Below, piece after piece: positions 8,676 through 17,468 of a stretch of 64,000 nucleotides of DNA (position 1 is the first letter of the stretch; every line of letters starts with the position of its first letter). The notes below the pieces were generated by a model. It was not told where the DNA came from, searched no databases, and was given only the letters and a program-made list of their open reading frames with translations. Source of the DNA: Bacillus zhangzhouensis (GTDB taxonomy: Bacteria; Bacillota; Bacilli; Bacillales; Bacillaceae); contig NZ_JOTP01000002.1 of NCBI RefSeq assembly GCF_000715205.1, positions 62,001 to 126,000 on the forward strand, read 5' to 3'. Both the position numbers and the translations under genes were made by a program.

Positions 8676-10784
8676 TTACTCGTTAATCAGACGATGATAT
8701 TCTGCATAGGCAGTGGCCATATCAACTTGCGACCAGAAGCGGTGGTATGTGAAAACCGGCGCTCCATTATCCCATGTACCTGTTGATTCATTAAACGATG
8801 CTTGATATTTACTCTCAAGTGCAGACCATGCTGGATCTTGTTTTATTTTCGGACGAAGATCTGCAAAACTCGTATAGACTCCGCTTCCTCCCCGCTGTGG
8901 ATCAGACGGGGTGGTGTTAGCACCAGGGATTTGATTCCCTTGACCAAATGTTCCGGTCCACCCATTTGGGAAATATACTTCTTTTTTAAAGAAGCGATGG
9001 TAGTCTTCTCTTTCTTCCTCTGTGACGATTCCAATGCCATCATTGTAATTCCACGCAACATCAAGAAGCTGTGCGGCTGTATCTTTTGCTCTTATGCCAA
9101 GGGCTGTATAGTTACCTGTCTCTTTCTTTGTGGCAGCAGCAAAGAATGTTAAGGCTTTGACCAGACTACCTAGTACGCCAGTATCTTGAGTTGGATCTTT
9201 TGTTACAGCCGTTAAGTTTGGATTTCCAGTTGCGGACTGGAAACCGTTCCAAGTGTCAGGCTGGCCGCTCCATGCTATATTTCCAGGAATCCAAAACTCG
9301 CCTGGTGCATTCGTTGTAGCAACAGAAACATTCGTCCCTCCTAGAATCCGTTGTCCCTGACCATTTAAAAAATAACCCTCTTGATCTGTCACCGGACGTT
9401 TGTCAATAAAAATGTAATCTAATGTATAATTGATCCATTTTGTCATAACAGATTTGGCCATTTGGAAATTTTCGGATGTTTCGTCCCCGTCTTTTGCAAA
9501 GATATAATAAAGCTCCGCTACGCGCTCGATCGGCCATGCCTGCATCCCAAACCAGTTATTAGACGGCGGATCATGGTAAACAGGCGCATCTTCATATGCC
9601 ATATCGTAAAATGTGCTTCTTCCTGCAGGATAAGCACTATAGTCGCCATTCCAGCTGTTGGTTGCGCCTCCTGCAATCGCTCCCTCTTTTGATTGAAGCC
9701 ATACGTAAAATTCAAGCTGTCTCTTTAACGTTTTTTCCCAATCGCTTGCACCAGTAGCTGACGATGGCTTTAAGCCTCCTTTATCTGAGGATAAAGCATA
9801 AGCAGCGACGGGGTTTTGATACCCCTGGTGACAATGACTGGCACCGATACGCCATGACCAGTTCGCATAATCTCCAAGTCCTCCGCCCCATGAGGTATAC
9901 CATGCCATTAAGTAGTGACAGGCACTCTTTCCATTACCAGGAGACGGGTTGCCCTGCTTCGCACTTCCAATCGTTTGAAAGTATTTATCATACATGCCAT
10001 AACGAAGAAAATCGCCCATTTTTTTCGCTTTATCGAGATAAGTTGTTTGATTGTAGCCAAGCTCCTTCGCCCAATACATCGCCTGTACAGCACGCGCATC
10101 AGCGTCTGTCGCATTTGTATAGCGCCACTGGGCTGCTGGCGCTTGATTTTCTTTTGTAAATAAGCTCATAAAGCCTTCATTCGGCCTCCCCAACGATTTA
10201 TCATCTTGTGATGGATGAGGGATGGCCTCCCATACTGATTCCTGTGGACCTCGCTGAAATGTGTTTACATAAGCGGCTGTATGTGATGGATTGAGTAAAT
10301 TTCCATAGCTATACCAGTTGTCTACATCAAGGAGCCAGTGCATTAAATACGTTTCATTCGTCCCATACGTTGATTTCAGTTCGTTATCAAGCGGATCTTG
10401 ACCAGCAGGACGAGCGCCGCTCAGCTGGCTAGGATATTGATCTGGATATGGTTTTTCTGAAGCGTATGTGGCTGGACTTGACGGATTGTAAGAGTTCATA
10501 TGTGGCTGTTCGTCATTTCCGTCTTCATTTACTGGGATGATGAATTTCTCCATATTGTCCCAAGCAGCTTCTAACTTGCTCCAATCTCCTGTGTAATAGC
10601 CATATAAAACTTCAAGCCATAGCCAGTAGCTATATGCCTCTGAAGTCGTCATATGCCCATAATCAGGTGCCTCACAAATGAGCGTCTCGATTGAGTGATA
10701 CGGAATACCCTCTTTTGAAAAATATCCATTGGCATCGTTTTTCAATTGATGATAAAGCGTTAAAAACCGTTCTTTGTTTGTCAT
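8676..10784 (-). CDS. GH48 reducing-end cellobiohydrolase without signal peptide or CBM
   Basis: Processive exocellulase family GH48. The 702 residues consist of the catalytic domain alone. GYFSKEGIPYHSIETLICEAPDYGHMTTSEA near the N-terminus is the family signature, with Glu49 in TTSEA the expected proton donor; many Trp-rich segments such as WAYNYNDGIG-type and NSWNGDYSAYPAGRSTFYD line the tunnel. No dockerin or cellulose-binding module is present. The ATG at 10784 follows AAAGGGTGA. An alternative GTG lies three codons upstream, and an in-frame TAA two codons before that, so no secretion signal can be encoded. It lies 33 bases after the GH9 gene, its usual synergistic partner. Confidence 0.92.
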   Translation of the reverse strand: MTNKERFLTLYHQLKNDANGYFSKEGIPYHSIETLICEAPDYGHMTTSEAYSYWLWLEVLYGYYTGDWSKLEAAWDNMEKFIIPVNEDGNDEQPHMNSYNPSSPATYASEKPYPDQYPSQLSGARPAGQDPLDNELKSTYGTNETYLMHWLLDVDNWYSYGNLLNPSHTAAYVNTFQRGPQESVWEAIPHPSQDDKSLGRPNEGFMSLFTKENQAPAAQWRYTNATDADARAVQAMYWAKELGYNQTTYLDKAKKMGDFLRYGMYDKYFQTIGSAKQGNPSPGNGKSACHYLMAWYTSWGGGLGDYANWSWRIGASHCHQGYQNPVAAYALSSDKGGLKPSSATGASDWEKTLKRQLEFYVWLQSKEGAIAGGATNSWNGDYSAYPAGRSTFYDMAYEDAPVYHDPPSNNWFGMQAWPIERVAELYYIFAKDGDETSENFQMAKSVMTKWINYTLDYIFIDKRPVTDQEGYFLNGQGQRILGGTNVSVATTNAPGEFWIPGNIAWSGQPDTWNGFQSATGNPNLTAVTKDPTQDTGVLGSLVKALTFFAAATKKETGNYTALGIRAKDTAAQLLDVAWNYNDGIGIVTEEEREDYHRFFKKEVYFPNGWTGTFGQGNQIPGANTTPSDPQRGGSGVYTSFADLRPKIKQDPAWSALESKYQASFNESTGTWDNGAPVFTYHRFWSQVDMATAYAEYHRLINE

Positions 10785-10817
10785 GTCCCTCACCCTTTAA
10801 ATTGATATAGTTGATTT

Positions 10818-12668
10818 TTATTTGTCTGGAAGCGTGCCAAATACTAAAGCGCCATGATCAAAGACAGGAATCCTCTCTGTTTTTTGCATACTGGATGTTA
10901 ACCCTTGAAAGGAATAATCATTTGAGGCATCCCATATATTCGCTTGATTTGTCGCGGATAATCGAAACTGTATTTCCTTCTTATGCTCAGACTCCCCGCC
11001 AGGAAAAATAGATACGCCAGTAAAATCGATTTCTGTAAAATATACATGGGATGATGCGTCATATACCGTTAACGGAGATAGGGAAGCGCCTTCATTGTAG
11101 GCTGACGTCACCTGAATATCTTTTTCAGTGAATCCCTTTGCAAATACCTCGCTAAGATTGACGTAATATCTAAAAGAAAGTGTTTGACTACTTCTCGCCG
11201 GCCAGCCTGATCGGTTGTATAAAATCGCTTTTACCTGAGTAGATGTTGTATCGTTATTCATTACAGCAGCCTCTACAAAAAATTCATCCTCCACCTTTTC
11301 TTTAGGCGGAAAATTCGGTAGCTTTGACTGTCCTTTACCAAACAGTTGCACCATTTTGGCTATATTTCCAGTAAAGGCTGCATTATAGTCAGTCGCCACC
11401 TCGTTTGATACATAGTCAGAGATGTCATCGACATATTGATCCTGTGCATTTGGCCCCCCAACAAGCGCTCCATAAAGTGTGTGCCGATGATATGAAGGGT
11501 TTGTCAGCTGGTTGGACCATGAGCCATGTGCAGTTCGATGATGTGGATGCATAGGCGAATTGTGACCAAAACCAACGACATAGCTCCTATTTTGAGGATT
11601 GTCACCTAGCATATAATGCGTTTGCTTGATCGCAAACGATTGGTATCGATTCTTTTTTTCTTGATCAGAAATCCAATCAGCGTACACAAAGGCAAGAAAT
11701 GCTGCATTTGCTGTGTAGCGAAGCGACCCCCATTGATCAAGCCACGCAAGACCGCCAGGCGTATATGTGATTCTTTCTACTCGCCCATTTTGAACAAGGC
11801 CCGTAGACCAGTAATCGAGATTACGTTCAGTCGATTCAATAAACCTTTGCTCCTTCGTGATTCTTGCGAGTAAGATTTGTGAAGCAAAGAAAGTGTTATC
11901 CCACGACATGGTAAACTTATAGTCCCAATCCTTCGGCCATTCGTCTACCGCCTTTAGCGCTTGATCTAAATAGGACTGTTCATTTGTCGCCAAGTACAGC
12001 CATATCCCTCCCCAAATGAGCTCGTCAATGTAGCCGCTCCATGAGTTGTAAAAGGGCTGAGCATTGGTGACACAATCTGTATACTCGCCTCGATATTGAT
12101 CAGCAAATGCATAAAGCTGTTTTGCATGTGTGAGAAGCTTTGCTGCATATGACGCATCAGTCTCTTTAAAAATGATAGAACCTACTGCTAAAGCTGCCGC
12201 AGTTTGTGCGGCTACTTCTGTCCCTGGACAATGTTCATCAATTTTAAAAGCTGGCCGGCTCATTGGCATCACTTCTGCTGGTCCCCACCAGCCATGATCA
12301 GCGTTCCCATCACCTACTTGCGCCCAAAATTCGTTCGGACCTGTATGTGCTTTCAAAAAATAATCGGTCGCCCACTTGATTTGATCTAACATATCATCAA
12401 GTAAGTCTGCCTCTTCATAAGCTTCTCGGTATTCATAAACTGTCCATGCCAGCACGGCTGCAGAGTAAGCCATCGGAAGTCCAAATTTCACGTGATCGCC
12501 TGCGTCATACCAGCCGCCTGTTAAGTCATGGCCAACATCCTTCCCATCCTCTAGTCCAGAATCACCGCGCCAGTTGAGACGGTTGCTATTAGGAAGCCTT
12601 CCAGACCTCTGCGCTTCGTAGAACAAAATTGATTTTTGAAGAACCTCTACATAGTTATAAGATGACAT
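10818..12668 (-). CDS. GH9 endoglucanase with CBM3c module, no signal peptide
   Basis: A 616-residue processive-type endoglucanase. The GH9 (alpha/alpha)6 barrel spans about 1-450, with GGWYDAGDHVKFG (Asp55, Asp58 catalytic base), SYVVGFGHNSPMHPHHR and the acid Glu423 in NEVATDYNAAFTG. A CBM3c-like module occupies about 455-610 (FFVEAAVMNN to IWDASNDYSFQGL). No separate CBM3b or dockerin is present. The protein begins MSSYNYVEVLQKSILFYEAQRSG, which is the mature start of secreted relatives. ATG 12668 lies 11 bases after AAGGGGTGA; a GTG five codons upstream is possible, and an in-frame TAA lies just before that. So no leader peptide is encoded. First gene of the cassette. Confidence 0.92.
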   Translation of the reverse strand: MSSYNYVEVLQKSILFYEAQRSGRLPNSNRLNWRGDSGLEDGKDVGHDLTGGWYDAGDHVKFGLPMAYSAAVLAWTVYEYREAYEEADLLDDMLDQIKWATDYFLKAHTGPNEFWAQVGDGNADHGWWGPAEVMPMSRPAFKIDEHCPGTEVAAQTAAALAVGSIIFKETDASYAAKLLTHAKQLYAFADQYRGEYTDCVTNAQPFYNSWSGYIDELIWGGIWLYLATNEQSYLDQALKAVDEWPKDWDYKFTMSWDNTFFASQILLARITKEQRFIESTERNLDYWSTGLVQNGRVERITYTPGGLAWLDQWGSLRYTANAAFLAFVYADWISDQEKKNRYQSFAIKQTHYMLGDNPQNRSYVVGFGHNSPMHPHHRTAHGSWSNQLTNPSYHRHTLYGALVGGPNAQDQYVDDISDYVSNEVATDYNAAFTGNIAKMVQLFGKGQSKLPNFPPKEKVEDEFFVEAAVMNNDTTSTQVKAILYNRSGWPARSSQTLSFRYYVNLSEVFAKGFTEKDIQVTSAYNEGASLSPLTVYDASSHVYFTEIDFTGVSIFPGGESEHKKEIQFRLSATNQANIWDASNDYSFQGLTSSMQKTERIPVFDHGALVFGTLPDK

Positions 12669-13039
12669 TTCCCTATTGCTCACCCCTTCTTTTTAGTGCT
12701 ACTGAAACAACCACCTCCTTTTTATTTGGTGCGTGATCTGTACAGTTTTGAAAAGAATCAAACATGTTTCAAAAATAAGCATAGTAAACAGCAATCAGCT
12801 TTACGCTCATCGAAGGTTTTCCCTTGATTCTCCTTGTGACTGTACCCAGAATGATCATATGTCGGATGAGAACATTTCAGACGGCGAAATTCTCTTTTTT
12901 GCTCTATTTGGGTAGAAAGAATGACACACAATCGCTTCTCTTAAAACATCACGTTAAATCAAGGTATATGAAGGATTAAGAAAATAATTCCAATTGATAA
13001 AAATGTTTATTAGTTAACATAATAAAATTATCGTATATA
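12669..13039 (-). other. Intergenic region upstream of the glycosidase cassette
   Basis: About 370 bases between the polC terminator and the GH9 start. I find no convincing CcpA cre site or strong SigA promoter. It holds an AAGGAGGTGG sequence at about 12711-12720, which is a second SD upstream of the real GH9 SD, and overlapping inverted repeats at 12746-12774. It also holds two tiny reading frames: 13 codons from ATG 12810 (product MSVKLIAVYYAYF), and a 13-codon frame from GTG 12714 ending five bases before the GH9 ATG. The cassette promoter presumably lies here but I cannot place it. Confidence 0.5.
12746..12774. promoter_or_regulatory. Overlapping inverted repeats, possible operator
   Basis: TTTTGAA (12746-12752) and TTCAAAA (12768-12774) are inverted around a 15-base centre, and a perfect 10-base palindrome AAACATGTTT occupies 12760-12769. 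It lies about 80-100 bases before the GH9 start, in the only long gap of the region. A regulator-binding site is a guess from symmetry and place. Confidence 0.3.
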
Positions 13040-13070
13040 ATAAAAAGAACGCCCCTTTAAGGGCGCTCTT
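13036..13070 (-). terminator. Intrinsic terminator of polC
   Basis: Twelve bases after the polC stop the minus strand has AAGAGCGCCC, a short loop and GGGGCGTTCTT, a stem of about ten pairs with one wobble, followed by TTTTATTATA. It separates polC transcription from the glycosidase cassette. Confidence 0.9.
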
Positions 13071-13081
13071 CATTTATCACA

Positions 13082-16000
13082 TTAAAACAAAGAAAGCTGG
13101 TTTTGATCAGGCAGTGCTTCTAAGCAGCCCTGACGATCCAAATATTCAAGAATGGTCTTAGAGACTTTCCCGCGTTTTTGTAGATCTTCTTTTGAAAGGA
13201 ATTCACCATCTTGACGTGCGCGTACAATATTTAGCGCAACGTTCGTTCCAAGTCCAGGGATTGAATTGAATGGCGGAATTAATCCGTCTCCATCAATGAT
13301 AAACTCTGTTGCACTTGAGCGGTAGAGGTCAACTTTTTTGAAATGATAGCCTCTTTCGCACATTTCAAGTGCAAGCTCTAGTACAGTTAATAGGTTCTTT
13401 TCTTTCGGTGATGCATCTAGACCTTTTGAGTTAATATCGTCCATGACAGCTCGAATCGCATTCGATCCTTTTGTCATAGTTTCGATATCAAAGTCATCCG
13501 CACGAACGGTAAAGTAAGCCGCGTAGTACAGAAGTGCATGATGCACCTTGAAGTAAGCTATCCGAACAGCCATTAATACATAGGCAGCCGCGTGGGCTTT
13601 AGGGAACATGTATTTGATCTTTTTACAAGAAGCAATATACCAATTCGGTACATGATTATTCTTCATTTCTTCTTCCCATTCAGGAGGAAGTCCCTTCCCT
13701 TTACGAACAGATTCCATGATTTTAAAGGCAAGTGATGGGTCTAACCCTTGATAGATGAGATAGACCATAATATCGTCACGGCAGCCAATCACTTCGCTTA
13801 GTTCACACGTTTTATTATGTATGAGCTCTTGCGCGTTTCCGAGCCATACATCTGTACCGTGTGATAGACCAGAGATCTGAACGAGCTCTGAGAAGGTTGT
13901 TGGTTTCGTATCCTCAAGCATTTGCCGAACAAATCTTGTCCCAAACTCTGGGATTCCGAGTGTTCCTGTTTTACAGCCAATTTGCTCTTCTGTTACACCA
14001 AGAGGCTCCGTCCCTTGGAAGATTTTCATGACTTCAGGGTCGTCTGTCGGAATGGTTTTAGGATCGATTCCGCTTAAGTCCTGAAGCATACGAATGACCG
14101 TAGGATCATCGTGCCCAAGTATATCTAACTTCAGCAAGTTATCATGGATCGAATGGAAATCAAAATGCGTCGTTTTCCATTCGGATCCTGTCGCATCAGC
14201 TGGATATTGAATAGGTGAGAAATCGTAAATGTCCATATAATCCGGCACAACGATAATACCACCTGGATGCTGGCCCGTTGTCCGTTTTACCCCTGTACAT
14301 CCTTGCACAAGCCGGTCGATTTCTGCGCCTCTCATATGAAGATTATGATCTCCTGCATAGCCTTTCACGTAACCATATGCCGTTTTTTCTGCAACGGTAC
14401 CGATTGTGCCTGCGCGGTATACATACTCTTCACCGAACAGCTCTTTTGTATAGTTATGCGCATGCGGCTGATATTCCCCGGAGAAGTTCAAGTCGATATC
14501 AGGGACTTTATCTCCTTTAAAACCTAAGAACGTTTCAAACGGAATATCATGTCCGTCTTTTTTATACGGCGCACCACATTCTGGACAGTCTTTATCAGGA
14601 AGGTCAAAACCTGAACCAACAGATCCGTCATTAAAGAACTCAGAGTGCTTACAACTTGGGCATACATAATGCGGTGCGAGTGGGTTCACTTCTGTAATTT
14701 CTGTTAATGTCGCAACAAGGGATGATCCGACAGATCCCCTTGAACCAACTAGATAACCGTCATCTAGTGATTTCTTTACGAGCTTATGAGAGATTAAATA
14801 AATGACGGCGAAGCCATGACCAATAATACTTTTTAATTCCTTCTCAATACGGTCTTCTACGATTTTCGGTAATTCATCTCCGTAGATGCTGCGCGCCATT
14901 TGATAGCTCATTTCCCGTATTTCTTCATCTGCACCTTCAATTTTTGGTGTATAAAGATCATCTTTGATTGGTTTAATGCTTTCGACCATCTCAGATACTT
15001 TTTTCGTATTCGTCACGACGATCTCTTTTGCTTTCTCGTCTCCTAGGAAAGAGAACGCTTCTAGCATTTCATCTGTCGTTCTAAAATGAACTTTTGGCAG
15101 TTCATGACGATTAAGCGGATTCGCACCACCCTGTGATGAAATTAATATTTTTCGATAAATTTTGTCTTCTGGATGCAGGTAGTGCACATTCCCAGTCGCC
15201 ACCACAGGTTTATTCAGCTTTTCACCAAGCTTCACAATATTTGTGATAATTTCTTTTAATGCACGTTCATCTCGAACAAGCTCTAGCTGTAGTAAATGCT
15301 GATACACTTCTGGCGGATGAACCTCTAAATAGTCATAAAATGCTGCAATGTCTTCCACCTCATCAGGTGACTTTTGCATCATTCCTTCAAAAACTTCACC
15401 CTTATCGCAAGCCGACCCAACAATCAAACCTTCTCGATATTTCTCAAGCTGTGAGCGCGGTATGCGAGGCACCCTATAGAAATAATGAATATGAGAAAGT
15501 GAAACAAGCTTGAATAAATTTTTGAGTCCCGTCTCATTTTGCGCAATCACTGTCGCATGGTAAGGACGTGAGCGCTGGTAAGCATTGGACTGACCCATGT
15601 TCTCATTCAGTTGATCATGGTAGGCAATCTCTTTTTCAGCCGCATCTTTTAGCATCTTCAGCATCAGGTAGCCTGTCGCTTCTGCATCATAAATGGCGCG
15701 GTGATGCTGCGTAAGTTCAATATCAAACTTTTTACAAAGTGTATTCAACCGGTGATTTTTAAATTCCGGGTAAAGGAATCGGCCGAGTTCAAGTGTATCA
15801 ATGACAGGATTTGATGCTTTATCTGTTTTTAACAGGCGTTTATACGCTGCATTTAAAAAGCCCATATCAAAGCTCGCATTGTGCGCAACAAGGATATCTT
15901 GTCCAATCCACTCTTTGAAATCCCGAACAACATCGACAACATCTGGTGCGTCTCTGACCATGTCATCGGTAATACCGGTTAATTCAATGGTTGTTGCTGA

Positions 16001-17395
16001 TAACGGGTGATGAGGATTTGCAAATGCCTCAAAGCGATCAATAATTTCCCCGCCTTTGATTTTCACTGCTGCAAGCTCAATGATCGTGTCATAAACAGCA
16101 GAAAGCCCGGTTGTCTCTACGTCAAATACGACAAACGTCGCATCCTCTAACAAGCGGTGCTCTGGGTTATATGCAATCGGCACCCCATCATCGACTAAGT
16201 TGATTTCCACACCGTACATCATTTTGATGCCATGCTTTTTACTGGCTGCATACGCATCTGGAAAGGACTGCACAACGGCGTGATCTGTCAGGGCAATCGC
16301 TTCATGTCCCCATTTTTTTGCTTGTTCAACAAGCCTGCCGATGCCAGTGACAGCATCCATTTGACTCATAGGGGAATGCAAATGAAGCTCGATACGCTTT
16401 TCACCCTCAGGTGCTGTATCTTCTTTCAGCTGAGGTTTCATTTCATTGACATCATTGGCGATCATGACAAGATCTCTGACAAACGTATCGTTTTGAATGC
16501 TTCCTCTTGCTTTCACCCACATCCCTTTTTTCAAGGATTTCATGAGCTGGGCATCTTCTTTTTCTCTCGCAAACATTTTGATCAAAATACTGTTTGTATA
16601 GTCCGTGATCTTAAAGATACAAAGCGTTCTGCCGCTTTTCAATTCACGCGTTTCTGCATCAAACACGTAGCCTTGGACGGTGATTCTTCTTTCCTCGTCC
16701 ATAATACTATCTAGCGTACGAATTTCTTCATTGTCTTTGATTTGATAACCAATCATAAGAGGGCCGGATGGCGCTTCCTCCTGATCCTCACTTTCTTTCT
16801 TCTCCATCTCAGTGAGGGCTTGCATGGCTCTTTCTTGGTCTTCAGCGAGCTTTTGTTCTCTGAACTTCTGAATCTCTTGATCTGATACGAAAATTTCTGT
16901 ATCAAATTGCAGCTCAGGAAAACCAACTTGTTTAAATGCAGCCTGGAGCATTGGGCTATACTTCTTCTTGATCGCCAAAGCCTCTGTTTCGCTTTTCGTT
17001 TTGATGATGATTTTATGCCCAGACAGCGCCGGTTTTTGCTGTTGAAGCAAGCTGATGATTGGGGGAGAAATTCCTTGAAGCTCTTCCACACAATGTGACC
17101 AATACGATTGCACGAGCTCCTCAGATATGTGCGGATCATTGACTTCAATCGTACAAGTGACTTGTGCAATATGAGAAAATGCATTTGTCAGCCTGCTCAG
17201 AAACATTGCATATACCTTGTAAGGCAGAAGTGCCTTAAATTTAAAAAGGAAATGCCACGTTTTCGTCGCCTTATGCACCGTCAATTTGACGATTTCACCT
17301 TCTTCAAAGTAACGACTGAGGTCATCATCTGTCATTTGAATCTGATTGAGTAATATATGAAATTGCCGTCGGGTGATCGGTAATTGTTCATCCAA
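13082..17395 (-). CDS. polC: DNA polymerase III PolC-type alpha subunit
   Basis: Replicative polymerase with built-in 3'-5' proofreading exonuclease. The 1437 residues match B. subtilis PolC in length. In order: N-terminal domain, OB fold (about 235-330), PHP domain ([18 protein letters not shown]) split by the DEDD exonuclease ([23 protein letters not shown]), then the polymerase core with a zinc site ([18 protein letters not shown]), the metal-binding [10 protein letters not shown] and a C-terminal duplex-binding region. The start is a TTG at 17395, eight bases after AAAGGAGG, giving [15 protein letters not shown]. An ATG 20 codons upstream (17455) would translate through a hairpin and lacks an SD. 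Confidence 0.97.
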   Translation of the reverse strand: MDEQLPITRRQFHILLNQIQMTDDDLSRYFEEGEIVKLTVHKATKTWHFLFKFKALLPYKVYAMFLSRLTNAFSHIAQVTCTIEVNDPHISEELVQSYWSHCVEELQGISPPIISLLQQQKPALSGHKIIIKTKSETEALAIKKKYSPMLQAAFKQVGFPELQFDTEIFVSDQEIQKFREQKLAEDQERAMQALTEMEKKESEDQEEAPSGPLMIGYQIKDNEEIRTLDSIMDEERRITVQGYVFDAETRELKSGRTLCIFKITDYTNSILIKMFAREKEDAQLMKSLKKGMWVKARGSIQNDTFVRDLVMIANDVNEMKPQLKEDTAPEGEKRIELHLHSPMSQMDAVTGIGRLVEQAKKWGHEAIALTDHAVVQSFPDAYAASKKHGIKMMYGVEINLVDDGVPIAYNPEHRLLEDATFVVFDVETTGLSAVYDTIIELAAVKIKGGEIIDRFEAFANPHHPLSATTIELTGITDDMVRDAPDVVDVVRDFKEWIGQDILVAHNASFDMGFLNAAYKRLLKTDKASNPVIDTLELGRFLYPEFKNHRLNTLCKKFDIELTQHHRAIYDAEATGYLMLKMLKDAAEKEIAYHDQLNENMGQSNAYQRSRPYHATVIAQNETGLKNLFKLVSLSHIHYFYRVPRIPRSQLEKYREGLIVGSACDKGEVFEGMMQKSPDEVEDIAAFYDYLEVHPPEVYQHLLQLELVRDERALKEIITNIVKLGEKLNKPVVATGNVHYLHPEDKIYRKILISSQGGANPLNRHELPKVHFRTTDEMLEAFSFLGDEKAKEIVVTNTKKVSEMVESIKPIKDDLYTPKIEGADEEIREMSYQMARSIYGDELPKIVEDRIEKELKSIIGHGFAVIYLISHKLVKKSLDDGYLVGSRGSVGSSLVATLTEITEVNPLAPHYVCPSCKHSEFFNDGSVGSGFDLPDKDCPECGAPYKKDGHDIPFETFLGFKGDKVPDIDLNFSGEYQPHAHNYTKELFGEEYVYRAGTIGTVAEKTAYGYVKGYAGDHNLHMRGAEIDRLVQGCTGVKRTTGQHPGGIIVVPDYMDIYDFSPIQYPADATGSEWKTTHFDFHSIHDNLLKLDILGHDDPTVIRMLQDLSGIDPKTIPTDDPEVMKIFQGTEPLGVTEEQIGCKTGTLGIPEFGTRFVRQMLEDTKPTTFSELVQISGLSHGTDVWLGNAQELIHNKTCELSEVIGCRDDIMVYLIYQGLDPSLAFKIMESVRKGKGLPPEWEEEMKNNHVPNWYIASCKKIKYMFPKAHAAAYVLMAVRIAYFKVHHALLYYAAYFTVRADDFDIETMTKGSNAIRAVMDDINSKGLDASPKEKNLLTVLELALEMCERGYHFKKVDLYRSSATEFIIDGDGLIPPFNSIPGLGTNVALNIVRARQDGEFLSKEDLQKRGKVSKTILEYLDRQGCLEALPDQNQLSLF

Positions 17396-17422
17396 GACAG
17401 GACCCTCCTTTTGTAAATCAGA

Positions 17423-17452
17423 AAGGTACCTCTTTTCTACAGGAGGTACCTT
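17423..17452 (-). other. Hairpin between proS and polC
   Basis: AAGGTACCTC and GAGGTACCTT form a perfect ten-base stem with a ten-base loop, ending 12 bases upstream of the polC SD. On the minus strand there is no T-tract after it, so it is not an evident terminator. On the plus strand a run of Ts follows, but no plus-strand gene approaches it. Confidence 0.55.
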
Positions 17453-17468
17453 CATTTTTTTGTTCGTT

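Noticed and set aside
9764-10159. 131-codon plus-strand frame opposite GH48
   Set aside because: Antisense shadow of a well-supported GH48 gene with no ribosome-binding site or family resemblance.
6223-12668. Mobile-element ends (IS, direct repeats, att sites) around the cassette
   Set aside because: No transposase, integrase, tRNA or obvious flanking direct repeat is visible; insertion is inferred only from gene order.
12669-13039. CcpA cre site before the glycosidase cassette
   Set aside because: Every CG-centred segment on the minus strand was compared with the cre pattern by eye and none matched more than about half of the fixed positions.
17423-17460. Plus-strand intrinsic terminator
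   Set aside because: The stem is followed by Ts on the plus strand, but no plus-strand gene leads into it, so it is recorded only as a hairpin.
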